6,738 nucleotides of DNA from Clostridia bacterium (GCA_900769475.1 CAAGGQ010000200.1:1-6738), one strand, 5' to 3'. Shown: positions 1 to 6,348, counted from the first letter of the stretch. Notes: generated from the sequence alone by a model not told the origin. Numbers and translations: made by a program.

Positions 1-1089
1 GGATGCGGCGGCATTGCCAATCAGCATATCAAGGCATACCTCAACCAGCCCGATATTGAGATCGTGGCAGGCTGTGACCTGGTTCCCGGAAGAGCCGAGG
101 CTTTTTTTGAAAAGTATGAGCTTACCAATGTTAAGACCGACTACAAATCCCACGAGGATTTCCTCGCGGATGAGAGTCTGAAGCTGGATGCGGTTTCCAT
201 TACCACCTACAACTGTCAGCACGCTAACACCGCCATTGCGGCCATGAAGAAGGGACTTCATGTCCTCTTGGAAAAGCCCTTTACCGTTACTCTTGAGGAG
301 GCGGTTGAGGTCTGCAAGGTGGAAAAAGAGACCGGCGTGGTCTTTACCGTTGGCTTCCAGCCCCGCATGGACGAAAACATGAAGATGATCAAGAAGATCG
401 TGGATTCCGGCGAGCTGGGTAAGATCTACTACATCCAGACCGGTGGCGGACGCCGTCGCGGTATTCCGGTAAGCAACGGTAAAGACACCTTTATCCGAAA
501 GGATACCGCAGGCATTGGCGCGCTGGGTGACATTGGATGCTACTCTTTGGATATGGTGCTCAACGCCATTGGCTATCCCAAGCCCTTGACTGTTTCGGGC
601 TACACCTCCAATTTCTTTGGAACCGATCCGGGCTACAGCAAATACCGGGAGCTTGGAATGCCCGAGCTTGCCAAGCTGTTTGGCGTAGATGATTTCGGCG
701 CTGCTTTCATTCGTCTGGAGGGCGGAATCATTCTCGACTTCCGTATTTCCTGGGCAATGAACATCAATACCCCCGGTGATACCATCATTCTGGGTACCAA
801 GGGCGGCTTGCGCATTCCTTCCACCGACTGCTGGAACGGCTCGGTGGGTGGTCCCATGACCATTTACAAGGAGGTTTGCGGACAGCAGACCGAGGTGAAG
901 GTTCCGATCATCAATATGAAGGAGAACCGTTGGGATCTCAAGATTCGCACCTTCCTGGATGCCATCAAAGAGAACACCGCGCCTCCTGTTCCTTCTTCGC
1001 AGATCCTGTACAATCAGGCTATCATCGACGGTATCAACAAGTCAGCTCAGTTGGGACGCGAGATCGACATCGTGATCCCCGAGATCTAA
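1..1089 (+). CDS. Gfo/Idh/MocA-family oxidoreductase (5'-partial)
   Basis: NAD(P)-dependent dehydrogenase of the Gfo/Idh/MocA family, which oxidises or reduces sugars, inositols and their derivatives in the cytoplasm. The reading frame is open from base 1, and the first codons give GCGGIA, the glycine-rich dinucleotide-binding turn (GxGxxA) that normally lies within about ten residues of the N-terminus. So only a handful of codons are missing, and an ATG at 64 is not the true start. The visible part is 362 residues. Other family marks are LLEKPF (Lys at residue 92 of the visible part, the conserved EKP that contacts cofactor and substrate) and GDIGCYSLD near residues 176-184, where the Asp-x-Gly-x-[His/Tyr] catalytic motif has Tyr, as in the glucose-fructose oxidoreductase branch. 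The C-terminal alpha/beta substrate domain is complete to the TAA. The lipoprotein gene starts 23 bp downstream, so both are probably co-transcribed. Family is certain; substrate cannot be read from sequence. Confidence 0.93.
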   Translation, partial: GCGGIANQHIKAYLNQPDIEIVAGCDLVPGRAEAFFEKYELTNVKTDYKSHEDFLADESLKLDAVSITTYNCQHANTAIAAMKKGLHVLLEKPFTVTLEEAVEVCKVEKETGVVFTVGFQPRMDENMKMIKKIVDSGELGKIYYIQTGGGRRRGIPVSNGKDTFIRKDTAGIGALGDIGCYSLDMVLNAIGYPKPLTVSGYTSNFFGTDPGYSKYRELGMPELAKLFGVDDFGAAFIRLEGGIILDFRISWAMNINTPGDTIILGTKGGLRIPSTDCWNGSVGGPMTIYKEVCGQQTEVKVPIINMKENRWDLKIRTFLDAIKENTAPPVPSSQILYNQAIIDGINKSAQLGREIDIVIPEI

Positions 1090-1112
1090 TTGTGGGGCAA
1101 GGGATGAAGACG

Positions 1113-2780
1113 ATGAAGAAGCTTGTTGCAATACTTTTGGCGGTCGCTACGTTGCTTGCTGTTGCGGGTTGTACCACCGCCGCTCCCACTCCGGGAAATT
1201 CCACGTCCGCAGGAGCAACCACCGCCGCTCCTGCCAATCCCACTACAGAACCTACCACAGAGCCTACTACCGAAGCCACCACGGTGCCGGAGGAAGCTCC
1301 TAAGGATCCCACTCCGTTGGATAAGAATAAGGTCTATCGGATCCTTTTTATCGGTAACAGCTACACCCACTATAACACCATGCCAACCGAGCTCTTTGGC
1401 CCCATTGCCAAGGCGGCAGGGTATACCGTGATCGTGGATAAAGTGGTCAAAGGTTCTTATACCATGCAGAGCTTTGCCGATCCTACGGATGCCTACGGTG
1501 CGCAGGTGCACGCCAAACTGAAATCGGGAACCAAATACGATTTTGTTGTGATCCAGGAGCAAAGTTCCCGTCCCGTGTCGGATCCCGCGCTGTTCTATGA
1601 CGGCGCCAGAGCCCTTGATCAGCTGATCAAGGCAAACGATGCCCAAACGGTATTCTACGCTACTTGGGGCAGAAAAACGGGACATTCTCTGCTTTCCACC
1701 ATGGGCTGGACCAACGAGACCATGACCTGGGATCTTGCTGCCAAGTATACGGCCATTGCCGAGGAGCTGGATGCCAAGATCGCCTACGCTGGACTGGCGT
1801 TCTATGATATTTATGCCGGAAATAAGGGTGTGAACGTTTACAACGACGATAAATCCCATCCTTCCCTGGAGGGAAGCTACCTTGCGGCGCTGACCATCTT
1901 TACCGAGATCTTTGGCGTTTCTCCCATTGGTATTACCTTCCGTTCCACTATCCCCGAAGCAAGTGCCGCCATCCTGCAGCAGGCAGCCCATGATGCGGTA
2001 TTCAATCCCCCCGAGATTCCTGAGAAATACAAGACCAAATCCGAGGGCGTCGTAGCGCCCAGCGACGATCAGCTTTCCATCAACGATTCCCAAAGAGCCA
2101 ACCTCAAGGCATATCCCTCCAGCCAAATCATTTCAGTGGTAGGGAAGGGCGGCATTTTGGGAACCAAAGGAAAGACCGCTTCCACTGCATTCTCCCTGAG
2201 CGGATTCACCGATGCGCAAAAGGCCGACATCGCGGATATGGGCTACGGCGTTTCCTACATTGGTGTGGAAAAGGTGAACAGCTCCAAGGGGCAGCAGACC
2301 GCCTTTGCCAATCTGGTCAACGGCGAATGGAGTGCCTCCAAGGTGACCAACATTACCTTCGACCAGAATCGATATGACATCAACGGAACTCAAAACAATG
2401 CCGAGGGCAAATACACCGCGCTCATCACCCTCAATTTTGGAAAGATGTGCGAGTTTGACGCGGTCGGTTTCTTCTCGGGCAGCCTGGAGGGCTTCCCCGG
2501 AGCGGCCGAGGTCTTTATCAGCGAGGATGGCGTGAGCTGGACACGGGTCACCACCGCTTGCTGGGATGCCGTGAACGGCAAGGAACTGGTAAGTGCCGGT
2601 ACGAGCCCTGCCGACTACAACGGTGCCACCCAAAAGGTGGGATGTCTGTTTGATATGAGCCAATGCCGTGGCCAGTACGTGCGCGTTGGTGTTGTTATCG
2701 GAAGATACGATCAGCCCGGGTATTATAACACCATCAACACCCGCGAACTGGTGGTTTACGGAAAATACTTGAGCGAATAA
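1113..2780 (+). CDS. Surface lipoprotein: SGNH/GDSL esterase domain plus C-terminal discoidin-like domain
   Basis: Predicted membrane-anchored extracellular esterase of 555 residues. The N-terminus is a lipoprotein signal peptide: MKK, a hydrophobic stretch, then the lipobox VAGC with the lipidated Cys at residue 20. A Thr/Pro/Ala/Glu-rich linker (about 21-68) follows, with a PTTE repeat. The SGNH domain (about 72-300) begins with ILFIGNSYT (block I, nucleophile Ser83, GNS instead of GDS), has a VIQEQSS segment (about 147-152) at the block III region, and ends with DDKSH, giving the block V Asp246-x-x-His249 pair. Residues about 350-552 form a beta-rich region with VFISEDGVSWT and QYVRVGV, typical of F5/8 type C (discoidin) carbohydrate-binding modules. 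ATG 1113 was chosen because AAGGG lies 9 bases upstream; ATG 1104 (three residues longer, in frame) abuts that AAGGG and has no well-placed site. Likely role: removing acyl groups from a polysaccharide at the cell surface; the substrate is inferred, not shown. Confidence 0.88.
   Translation: MKKLVAILLAVATLLAVAGCTTAAPTPGNSTSAGATTAAPANPTTEPTTEPTTEATTVPEEAPKDPTPLDKNKVYRILFIGNSYTHYNTMPTELFGPIAKAAGYTVIVDKVVKGSYTMQSFADPTDAYGAQVHAKLKSGTKYDFVVIQEQSSRPVSDPALFYDGARALDQLIKANDAQTVFYATWGRKTGHSLLSTMGWTNETMTWDLAAKYTAIAEELDAKIAYAGLAFYDIYAGNKGVNVYNDDKSHPSLEGSYLAALTIFTEIFGVSPIGITFRSTIPEASAAILQQAAHDAVFNPPEIPEKYKTKSEGVVAPSDDQLSINDSQRANLKAYPSSQIISVVGKGGILGTKGKTASTAFSLSGFTDAQKADIADMGYGVSYIGVEKVNSSKGQQTAFANLVNGEWSASKVTNITFDQNRYDINGTQNNAEGKYTALITLNFGKMCEFDAVGFFSGSLEGFPGAAEVFISEDGVSWTRVTTACWDAVNGKELVSAGTSPADYNGATQKVGCLFDMSQCRGQYVRVGVVIGRYDQPGYYNTINTRELVVYGKYLSE
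1239..1274 (+). repeat. 12-nt coding repeat (PTTE x3) in lipoprotein linker
   Basis: Three consecutive codon quartets encode Pro-Thr-Thr-Glu and a degenerate fourth (Ala-Thr-Thr-Val) follows. The copies differ at synonymous positions (for example ACTACAGAA, ACCACAGAG, ACTACCGAA), so this is an old or selected repeat rather than a fresh slippage product. It lies in the flexible linker that separates the lipidated Cys from the SGNH domain, a usual place for such spacer repeats in Gram-positive surface proteins. Confidence 0.75.
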
Positions 2781-2801
2781 TCACAAAAATGAAAACATTT
2801 T

Positions 2802-2848
2802 CCCCCGCGGCTTCTGTCATTGGCAGAAGCCGCGGGGGGATGCTTTTA
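2802..2848. terminator. Intrinsic terminator between convergent genes, probably bidirectional
   Basis: A perfect 15-bp stem (2802-2816 with 2824-2838, CCCCCGCGGCTTCTG and its complement) with a 7-base loop TCATTGG. On the plus strand it is followed by GATGCTTTTATTTT, an imperfect U-tract. Read from the minus strand it is followed by the complement of AAAATGAAAACATTTT (2786-2801), so U-rich after the hairpin too. It sits between the lipoprotein stop (2780) and the convergent hydrolase stop (2846) and can serve both. Confidence 0.85.
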
Positions 2849-4282
2849 TTTTGATTTGAGATCAATCTCAATCGCAGCGACCGCGGCGGGGGGAAGTCGA
2901 AGAGTATTTCCTTGAATTACCAGCTTCTTTTCGGCAAAGCAATCGGTGTTGTAGGGGGTGATCTCGGTATCGGCCTTGGCGGCGATGTAATACATCCGCA
3001 TGACTTGGATCTTTTGATCACCAAGATCGATGCAAAGCTTTTGATCGCTGTTCATATCGGTGTTGGCAATGTGGAGATAGATCTTGTTGTCGGTTTTGGA
3101 TGCCACGGCGTCGATGGCACCGTGATAGGAAATATCCAGAGCGCGGTTTCCTTGATGGGCTCCAAAGAGACGCATCACCTCGCCCACGGGCTGCAGATAG
3201 GGCGTTTGGTTAGGAATGTTGTTGGGGAAGAGAATGGCGTTGACCTGCCATGTGGTACCGAAAAAGTCCGCCATGGTGGCAATGTCAAGAATGTCGCTGT
3301 TTCGCATGATTACGTTGTGACAGCGCGCGTAGGCAACTCCTGCGCCCCAAGAGGAGAGCACCTCGTTTCGGTTTCTTCCTTTCAAAGAAAAATGCCCCTC
3401 GGTCATGGCAAGACGCTTGCCACCGCAATCGGCGCGCATTCTGTCAATGTTCTTTTGCATGGATTTGTGCGCGTTGAGCAGATGGGTCCAGGTGTTTTCC
3501 CAATCGTTGCGGTATTCGGTTCCCCTCAGGGGCGAATCGGGAAGTCCCGAACCGAAATGATGATGGAAGGCAATCATGTCGATGCCGTCCACTTCGCTCA
3601 TTTTGCGGCACCAGGTTTCATCGGTCTTGCCCTTATCTCCCCAACCCACCAGGGTAATGGAGGGATCGGCGCGCCGCATGGCGTCTGCAAAGCGTCGGGT
3701 CACCTCTACGCATTGATCGCTGCTGTAACCGTTGATATCGTAAGAGGTCTCATTTCCGATCTGCCAGTATTTTACGTTGTAAGGGGCTTGAATGCCAAGA
3801 GAACGTCTTAGGGCATTGTTGGGATTGTTGCAGTAATCCACCCATTCGGCGGCTTCTTCGGCGGTTCCGGCGCGATTGGTCCCGTTCTTGGGATGCGCCC
3901 AGTTCATTCTTCCGTCGGATTCCATGTTCACCACCAAAAAGGGCTCTGCGTCAACGCGGCGGCAGAAGTCGATGAACTCATGGGTTCCCACCTGATTGGC
4001 ATAGATGCCGCCCCACATGTAGTTGATAATGGGCGTGCGATCTTGAAATGCTCCTATGGCTTCCTTCCAATGATAGTAGGAGGCGAAGCAACCGCCAAAG
4101 CGTACCATGGTGGGGGCGAGATGGCGCACCTTTTCAATAATGTTGGGGTGCCAGTCCTGCTCCACAAAATCCCAGGCGGCATCCACCGAGCTGTCGCATA
4201 CTCCCAGGGGCTCCATGAATTGCATATACAGATAGGGCGAGATAACATGCTTTTCCTTAGGATCAATTTTCAAAGTGATCAT
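2846..4282 (-). CDS. GH51-like alpha-L-arabinofuranosidase (clan GH-A glycoside hydrolase)
   Basis: Predicted cytoplasmic glycosidase of 478 residues, close to the usual 480-510 of bacterial GH51 enzymes, with no signal peptide. Shared GH51 signatures are ISPYLYMQFMEPLG (14-27), RFGGCFASYYHWKEAIG (61-77), NQVGTHEFIDFC (96-107) and VKYWQIGNE (170-178), with Glu178 the expected acid/base. The expected nucleophile is Glu295 in LAMTEGHFS; canonical GH51 enzymes have Asp-Glu-Trp here, so this is a divergent member. The C-terminal part (about 365-478) is the beta-sandwich domain usual for the family. Start: ATG 4282 is preceded by AAGGATGG with 8 bases of spacing; the in-frame ATG at 4294 abuts AAGG with no spacing and is unlikely. 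Convergent with the lipoprotein gene and divergent from the araC-type gene, a classic regulator-target arrangement. Expected job: release of arabinofuranosyl (or related) residues from imported oligosaccharides. Other clan GH-A activities, such as beta-xylosidase or endoglucanase, remain possible. Confidence 0.87.
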   Translation of the reverse strand: MITLKIDPKEKHVISPYLYMQFMEPLGVCDSSVDAAWDFVEQDWHPNIIEKVRHLAPTMVRFGGCFASYYHWKEAIGAFQDRTPIINYMWGGIYANQVGTHEFIDFCRRVDAEPFLVVNMESDGRMNWAHPKNGTNRAGTAEEAAEWVDYCNNPNNALRRSLGIQAPYNVKYWQIGNETSYDINGYSSDQCVEVTRRFADAMRRADPSITLVGWGDKGKTDETWCRKMSEVDGIDMIAFHHHFGSGLPDSPLRGTEYRNDWENTWTHLLNAHKSMQKNIDRMRADCGGKRLAMTEGHFSLKGRNRNEVLSSWGAGVAYARCHNVIMRNSDILDIATMADFFGTTWQVNAILFPNNIPNQTPYLQPVGEVMRLFGAHQGNRALDISYHGAIDAVASKTDNKIYLHIANTDMNSDQKLCIDLGDQKIQVMRMYYIAAKADTEITPYNTDCFAEKKLVIQGNTLRLPPAAVAAIEIDLKSK

Positions 4283-4290
4283 TGGAATTA

Positions 4291-4298
4291 CCATCCTT
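4291..4298 (-). promoter_or_regulatory. Ribosome binding site of the GH51-like gene (decides start)
   Basis: Read on the minus strand it is AAGGATGG, 8 bases before ATG 4282. It overlaps the alternative ATG at 4294, which therefore cannot use it. This is the reason for choosing the shorter protein. Confidence 0.6.
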
Positions 4299-4314
4299 GC
4301 TGTTTACTATATTT

Positions 4315-4343
4315 ATTCTACCTCAATGTGTGGAAAGAATCAA
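4315..4343 (-). promoter_or_regulatory. Sigma-70/A-type promoter of the GH51-like gene
   Basis: On the minus strand: -35 TTGATT (4343-4338), 17-bp spacer, -10 TAGAAT (4320-4315). Transcription should begin near 4308, giving a leader of about 26 bases with the AAGGATGG site inside it. The -35 lies in the word TCTTGATT, which is found twice more, in the opposite orientation, at the divergent promoter. Confidence 0.6.
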
Positions 4344-4391
4344 GAGAATGGACGGACAACTCTCAAAAAGGATGTCTTATTTTTTTAGTTT

Positions 4392-4412
4392 TTCTTGATT
4401 GACTTCTTGATT
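4392..4412 (+). repeat. Direct repeat TTCTTGATT, 12-bp period (candidate AraC-family operator)
   Basis: Two exact 9-base copies at 4392-4400 and 4404-4412; the second contains the -35 of the regulator promoter. An inverted 8-base copy (AATCAAGA) lies at 4338-4345 and contains the -35 of the hydrolase promoter. AraC-family proteins have two helix-turn-helix units and often bind direct repeats overlapping a -35, so this is the natural candidate site. The period of 12 is not a full 10.5-bp turn, so the call is tentative. Confidence 0.4.
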
Positions 4413-4435
4413 TTTCTTTGCATTTGTGGTAAACT
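4407..4435 (+). promoter_or_regulatory. Extended -10 promoter of the AraC-type gene
   Basis: -35 TTGATT (4407-4412), 17-bp spacer, -10 TAAACT (4430-4435) preceded by the extended -10 element TGG (4427-4429). The expected start point, about seven bases after the -10, falls at or next to the A of ATG 4442. No Shine-Dalgarno sequence lies between promoter and ATG. Confidence 0.6.
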
Positions 4436-4441
4436 GAACTC

Positions 4442-5323
4442 ATGAAAAAACTAAAAAACAGACCCACCATTACGGTGGATGTACTTAACATGCGTCTTCA
4501 GGTGATCCGCGTTGGAGAAACGCCAAGGCTCAGCCGTGCGCTGCCAACAGGAGAGTTAACTCGAAGAAGGATCCACTCGCATTTTACCTATGAGGTCTTT
4601 TTCATCACCGAGGGGCATCTCACCCTTGTGACCGAAGCGGGACAGCAGACCTATGGAAGGAAGGTCATCATTATCCCGCCGCGCATCGGGCACTATACCC
4701 TGGCCAACCAAAACGGAAGCTTCTGCTTGCTCTTTTCCTTCGAAACACGTCGGGAAGGGGAGAAAATCCTTCAGGAGATCCGGAAGCGGTTGGATCAGGG
4801 AATTTATCAACTGCCTCTTTCCGAGGATATTTCCTATTATATTCGCGCCATTGCTCGCAAGACCGAGGAGAGCACTCCCGGTGCGGAACGGGAGGTGGAG
4901 CTATTGACTACACTGATCTTTTGCGAGCTGCTGGGACAGTTCTTGCCCGAGGAACAGCGGCAGGAACCGCGACGAAACGAATCCAAGCACATTGCTGCCA
5001 TCGAAACCTATATCAACGCCAATTATCATCAACGCGTCACCCTGTCGGACGTGGCGTCCCACGTGTTTTTGAGTACACGGCAGGTCACCAGGATTCTGCA
5101 AAGAGAGTATGGTTGCTCGCTTTCTCATTTGCTGATGGAAAAGCGGCTGGCCCAGGCACAGATGCTTCTCAAAAACACCTCGTTTTCGGTGGCGCAGGTG
5201 GCAAGTCGTGTCGGTCTTGCTTCAGAGAACTATTTCTTCGTGGTATTCAAAAAACGTTACGGGATCACGCCGTTGCAATATCGCAAGGAGCAGAATTTGG
5301 CACAGGATGCCCCAACACCGTAG
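4442..5323 (+). CDS. AraC-family transcriptional regulator with cupin-like sensor domain
   Basis: DNA-binding regulator of 293 residues, the usual size for sugar-responsive AraC/XylS proteins. The N-terminal part (about 18-100) is a cupin-like effector domain, with the His-x-His of RIHSHFTYEVFFITEG (43-58) and a PPRIGHY turn (79-85). The C-terminal part (about 182-283) carries two helix-turn-helix units: TLSDVASHVFLSTRQVTRIL (200-219) and FSVAQVASRVGLASENYF (248-265), followed by FKKRYGITPLQYR, the family signature. It faces away from the GH51-like gene and is upstream of a second SGNH esterase, so control of sugar or oligosaccharide use is the likely job. Start: ATG 4442 has no ribosome binding site and lies about where transcription should begin, so translation may be leaderless. 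An in-frame ATG at 4490 (277 residues) keeps the sensor domain and is the alternative. Confidence 0.92.
   Translation: MKKLKNRPTITVDVLNMRLQVIRVGETPRLSRALPTGELTRRRIHSHFTYEVFFITEGHLTLVTEAGQQTYGRKVIIIPPRIGHYTLANQNGSFCLLFSFETRREGEKILQEIRKRLDQGIYQLPLSEDISYYIRAIARKTEESTPGAEREVELLTTLIFCELLGQFLPEEQRQEPRRNESKHIAAIETYINANYHQRVTLSDVASHVFLSTRQVTRILQREYGCSLSHLLMEKRLAQAQMLLKNTSFSVAQVASRVGLASENYFFVVFKKRYGITPLQYRKEQNLAQDAPTP
4464..4478 (+). other. Small hairpin in codons 8-13 of the AraC-type gene
   Basis: CCACC (4464-4468) pairs with GGTGG (4474-4478) around a 5-base loop ATTAC. The GGTGG arm is the only Shine-Dalgarno-like stretch ahead of the internal in-frame ATG at 4490 (11-base spacing), so the hairpin would hide it. 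That mildly supports the ATG at 4442 as the start. It may also be chance. Confidence 0.3.
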
Positions 5324-5379
5324 AGAAGTGAATTGTTTTTTTGTTTTGGGGGAACTTTTTTAAGATTCTTAGTCTTCTC

Positions 5380-5408
5380 TTGACATTCATTTTCCTGTGA
5401 TGTATAAT
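5380..5408 (+). promoter_or_regulatory. Consensus sigma-70/A promoter of the second SGNH gene
   Basis: -35 TTGACA (5380-5385), 17-bp spacer, -10 TATAAT (5403-5408): a perfect match at all 12 positions. Transcription should start near 5415. The -35 is embedded in TCTTGACA, similar to the TCTTGATT words at the divergent promoters. A short palindrome TAAGA-T-TCTTA (5361-5371) lies just upstream and could be an operator. No GC-rich hairpin terminator separates this from the regulator stop at 5323, only T-runs at 5336-5346 and 5356-5361. Confidence 0.85.
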
Positions 5409-5424
5409 AAAAGAAATCTTTGAC

Positions 5425-5430
5425 GAGGAG
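5425..5430 (+). promoter_or_regulatory. Ribosome binding site of the second SGNH gene (decides start)
   Basis: GAGGAG with a 7-base spacer to ATG 5438, a strong site. A TTG at 5420 in the same frame would add six residues but has no such site and lies close to the transcription start. Confidence 0.85.
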
Positions 5431-5437
5431 ATCTTGT

Positions 5438-6322
5438 ATGGAAACCGAAAAGACGTATGGCATGTGGAAAGACAAAAAGGTACTGTTCATTGGAGATTCT
5501 TTAACTGCCAGGCGGGTCTATCCGGAGGTAGTCAAGGAGATTTTGGGGATCCAAACCTTCTATCACTGTAAGGGTGGTGCCAGCTTAAAGAGCATGGTGG
5601 ACGGTGACAACGGTCTTGGAGGCGATTACGATAACGAAACCGACGCTCAGGGCGTTCTTCGTCCCTTGCTTCCCGAGGATGTGGTTGATAAGGATCTGAT
5701 CGTGTTCTACGGCGGATACAATAACCGAAACGTGGACATCGGTCGAGTAGGGGATCTGTACAAGCCCGATGGCACGGGACAAAAGACCATTGCCGGCTTT
5801 ATGCAGTACGCCATCAATCGAATCTACGAAACGCTTTACAAGGCAAACAATATGACCTGCCGCCTGCTGGTGGTGACTGTGGATTGCGTTGGTCGCTATC
5901 CTTGGGTGGATGCCGATGGTTTTGGAGAATCCACCCCCGGCACAGGGCGCACCATCGAAGCATTGGCCAATATGCAAAAGGCGGTTGCTGAGCACAATGC
6001 GTTGCCGGTGTGCGATCTCTTCCACACCTCGGGCATCAATCCGCATACCTGGGCCTATTTTGGAAAGGACGCGTACCCCGATAATACCAACTATTCCCCT
6101 TATCTGCTCAACGAGCAGGGATATCCCTTCAGCGCCGAGCGGATCCGTTACGTTACCGGAAAGTCCTATTATCAGATTCGTGACGGTAAGGTGGTATTGG
6201 AGGAATACTCCGGCGCGGCACCTTATCCCTACAATGCCGATCAGTTGCACAAATCCCTTGCAGGCTACCGCCGCATCGGCGAGGTTATTGCGGGATCCAT
6301 CATTGCCACCTACGGAAACTGA
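5438..6322 (+). CDS. Cytoplasmic SGNH/GDSL-family hydrolase (probable carbohydrate esterase)
   Basis: Esterase-fold enzyme of 294 residues. Block I is VLFIGDSLT (15-23) with nucleophile Ser21. The block II glycine is probably in KGGAS (45-49). Block III fits GGYNN (92-96), where Asn95 would complete the oxyanion hole. Block V is DQLH (268-271), giving the Asp268-x-x-His271 of the catalytic triad. No signal peptide or membrane segment is seen, so it acts in the cytoplasm, unlike the lipoprotein esterase in the same window; the two differ in block I (GDS versus GNS) and overall sequence and are not recent duplicates. The segment between blocks III and V (about 100-265) is long and holds Asp-, Tyr- and Asn-rich stretches that may shape the substrate pocket. 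Next to the AraC-type regulator and the GH51-like enzyme, de-acylation of imported hemicellulose-derived oligosaccharides is the best guess, but the substrate is unproven. Confidence 0.88.
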   Translation: METEKTYGMWKDKKVLFIGDSLTARRVYPEVVKEILGIQTFYHCKGGASLKSMVDGDNGLGGDYDNETDAQGVLRPLLPEDVVDKDLIVFYGGYNNRNVDIGRVGDLYKPDGTGQKTIAGFMQYAINRIYETLYKANNMTCRLLVVTVDCVGRYPWVDADGFGESTPGTGRTIEALANMQKAVAEHNALPVCDLFHTSGINPHTWAYFGKDAYPDNTNYSPYLLNEQGYPFSAERIRYVTGKSYYQIRDGKVVLEEYSGAAPYPYNADQLHKSLAGYRRIGEVIAGSIIATYGN

Positions 6323-6348
6323 TGTAAAAATCTACCTATTATATAAGA

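Larger units (their letters stand above)
4283..4441. promoter_or_regulatory. Divergent control region between GH51-like gene and AraC-type regulator
   Basis: A 159-bp AT-rich region without a gene, holding two back-to-back promoters whose -35 boxes are about 64 bp apart. It contains one inverted and two direct copies of TCTTGATT. The stretch between them (4344-4391) ends in a T-rich tract and has no strong hairpin. Such a layout is typical for an AraC-family protein that controls itself and its divergent neighbour; binding is inferred. Confidence 0.6.

Noticed and set aside
876..1103. Upstream extension of the lipoprotein frame to an ATG at 876
   Set aside because: It would overlap the oxidoreductase gene by over 200 bases and put about 79 polar residues before a complete lipoprotein signal peptide.
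1086..2126. Long open frame of 346 codons on the minus strand
   Set aside because: It is opposite the lipoprotein gene, has low-complexity Gly/Ser/Arg-rich translation at its end, no recognisable domain and no ribosome binding site; the plus-strand protein has clear motifs.
2912..3811. Open frame of 299 codons on the plus strand
   Set aside because: It lies wholly opposite the GH51-like gene, its translation (rich in Gly, His and Val) has no domain, and the minus-strand product has family motifs throughout.
3893..4402. Plus-strand open frame running into the divergent control region
   Set aside because: Antisense to the 5' half of the hydrolase gene, without motifs or start signals; it would also run through both promoters.
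5322..5380. AGAGAAG (5322-5328) complementary to CTTCTCT (5374-5380) as a terminator of the regulator gene
   Set aside because: The loop would be 45 bases, the right arm reaches into the -35 of the next gene, and no U-tract follows; more likely chance.
5585..6250. Minus-strand open frame of 221 codons
   Set aside because: Antisense shadow of the second SGNH gene, with no domain and no promoter or ribosome binding site.
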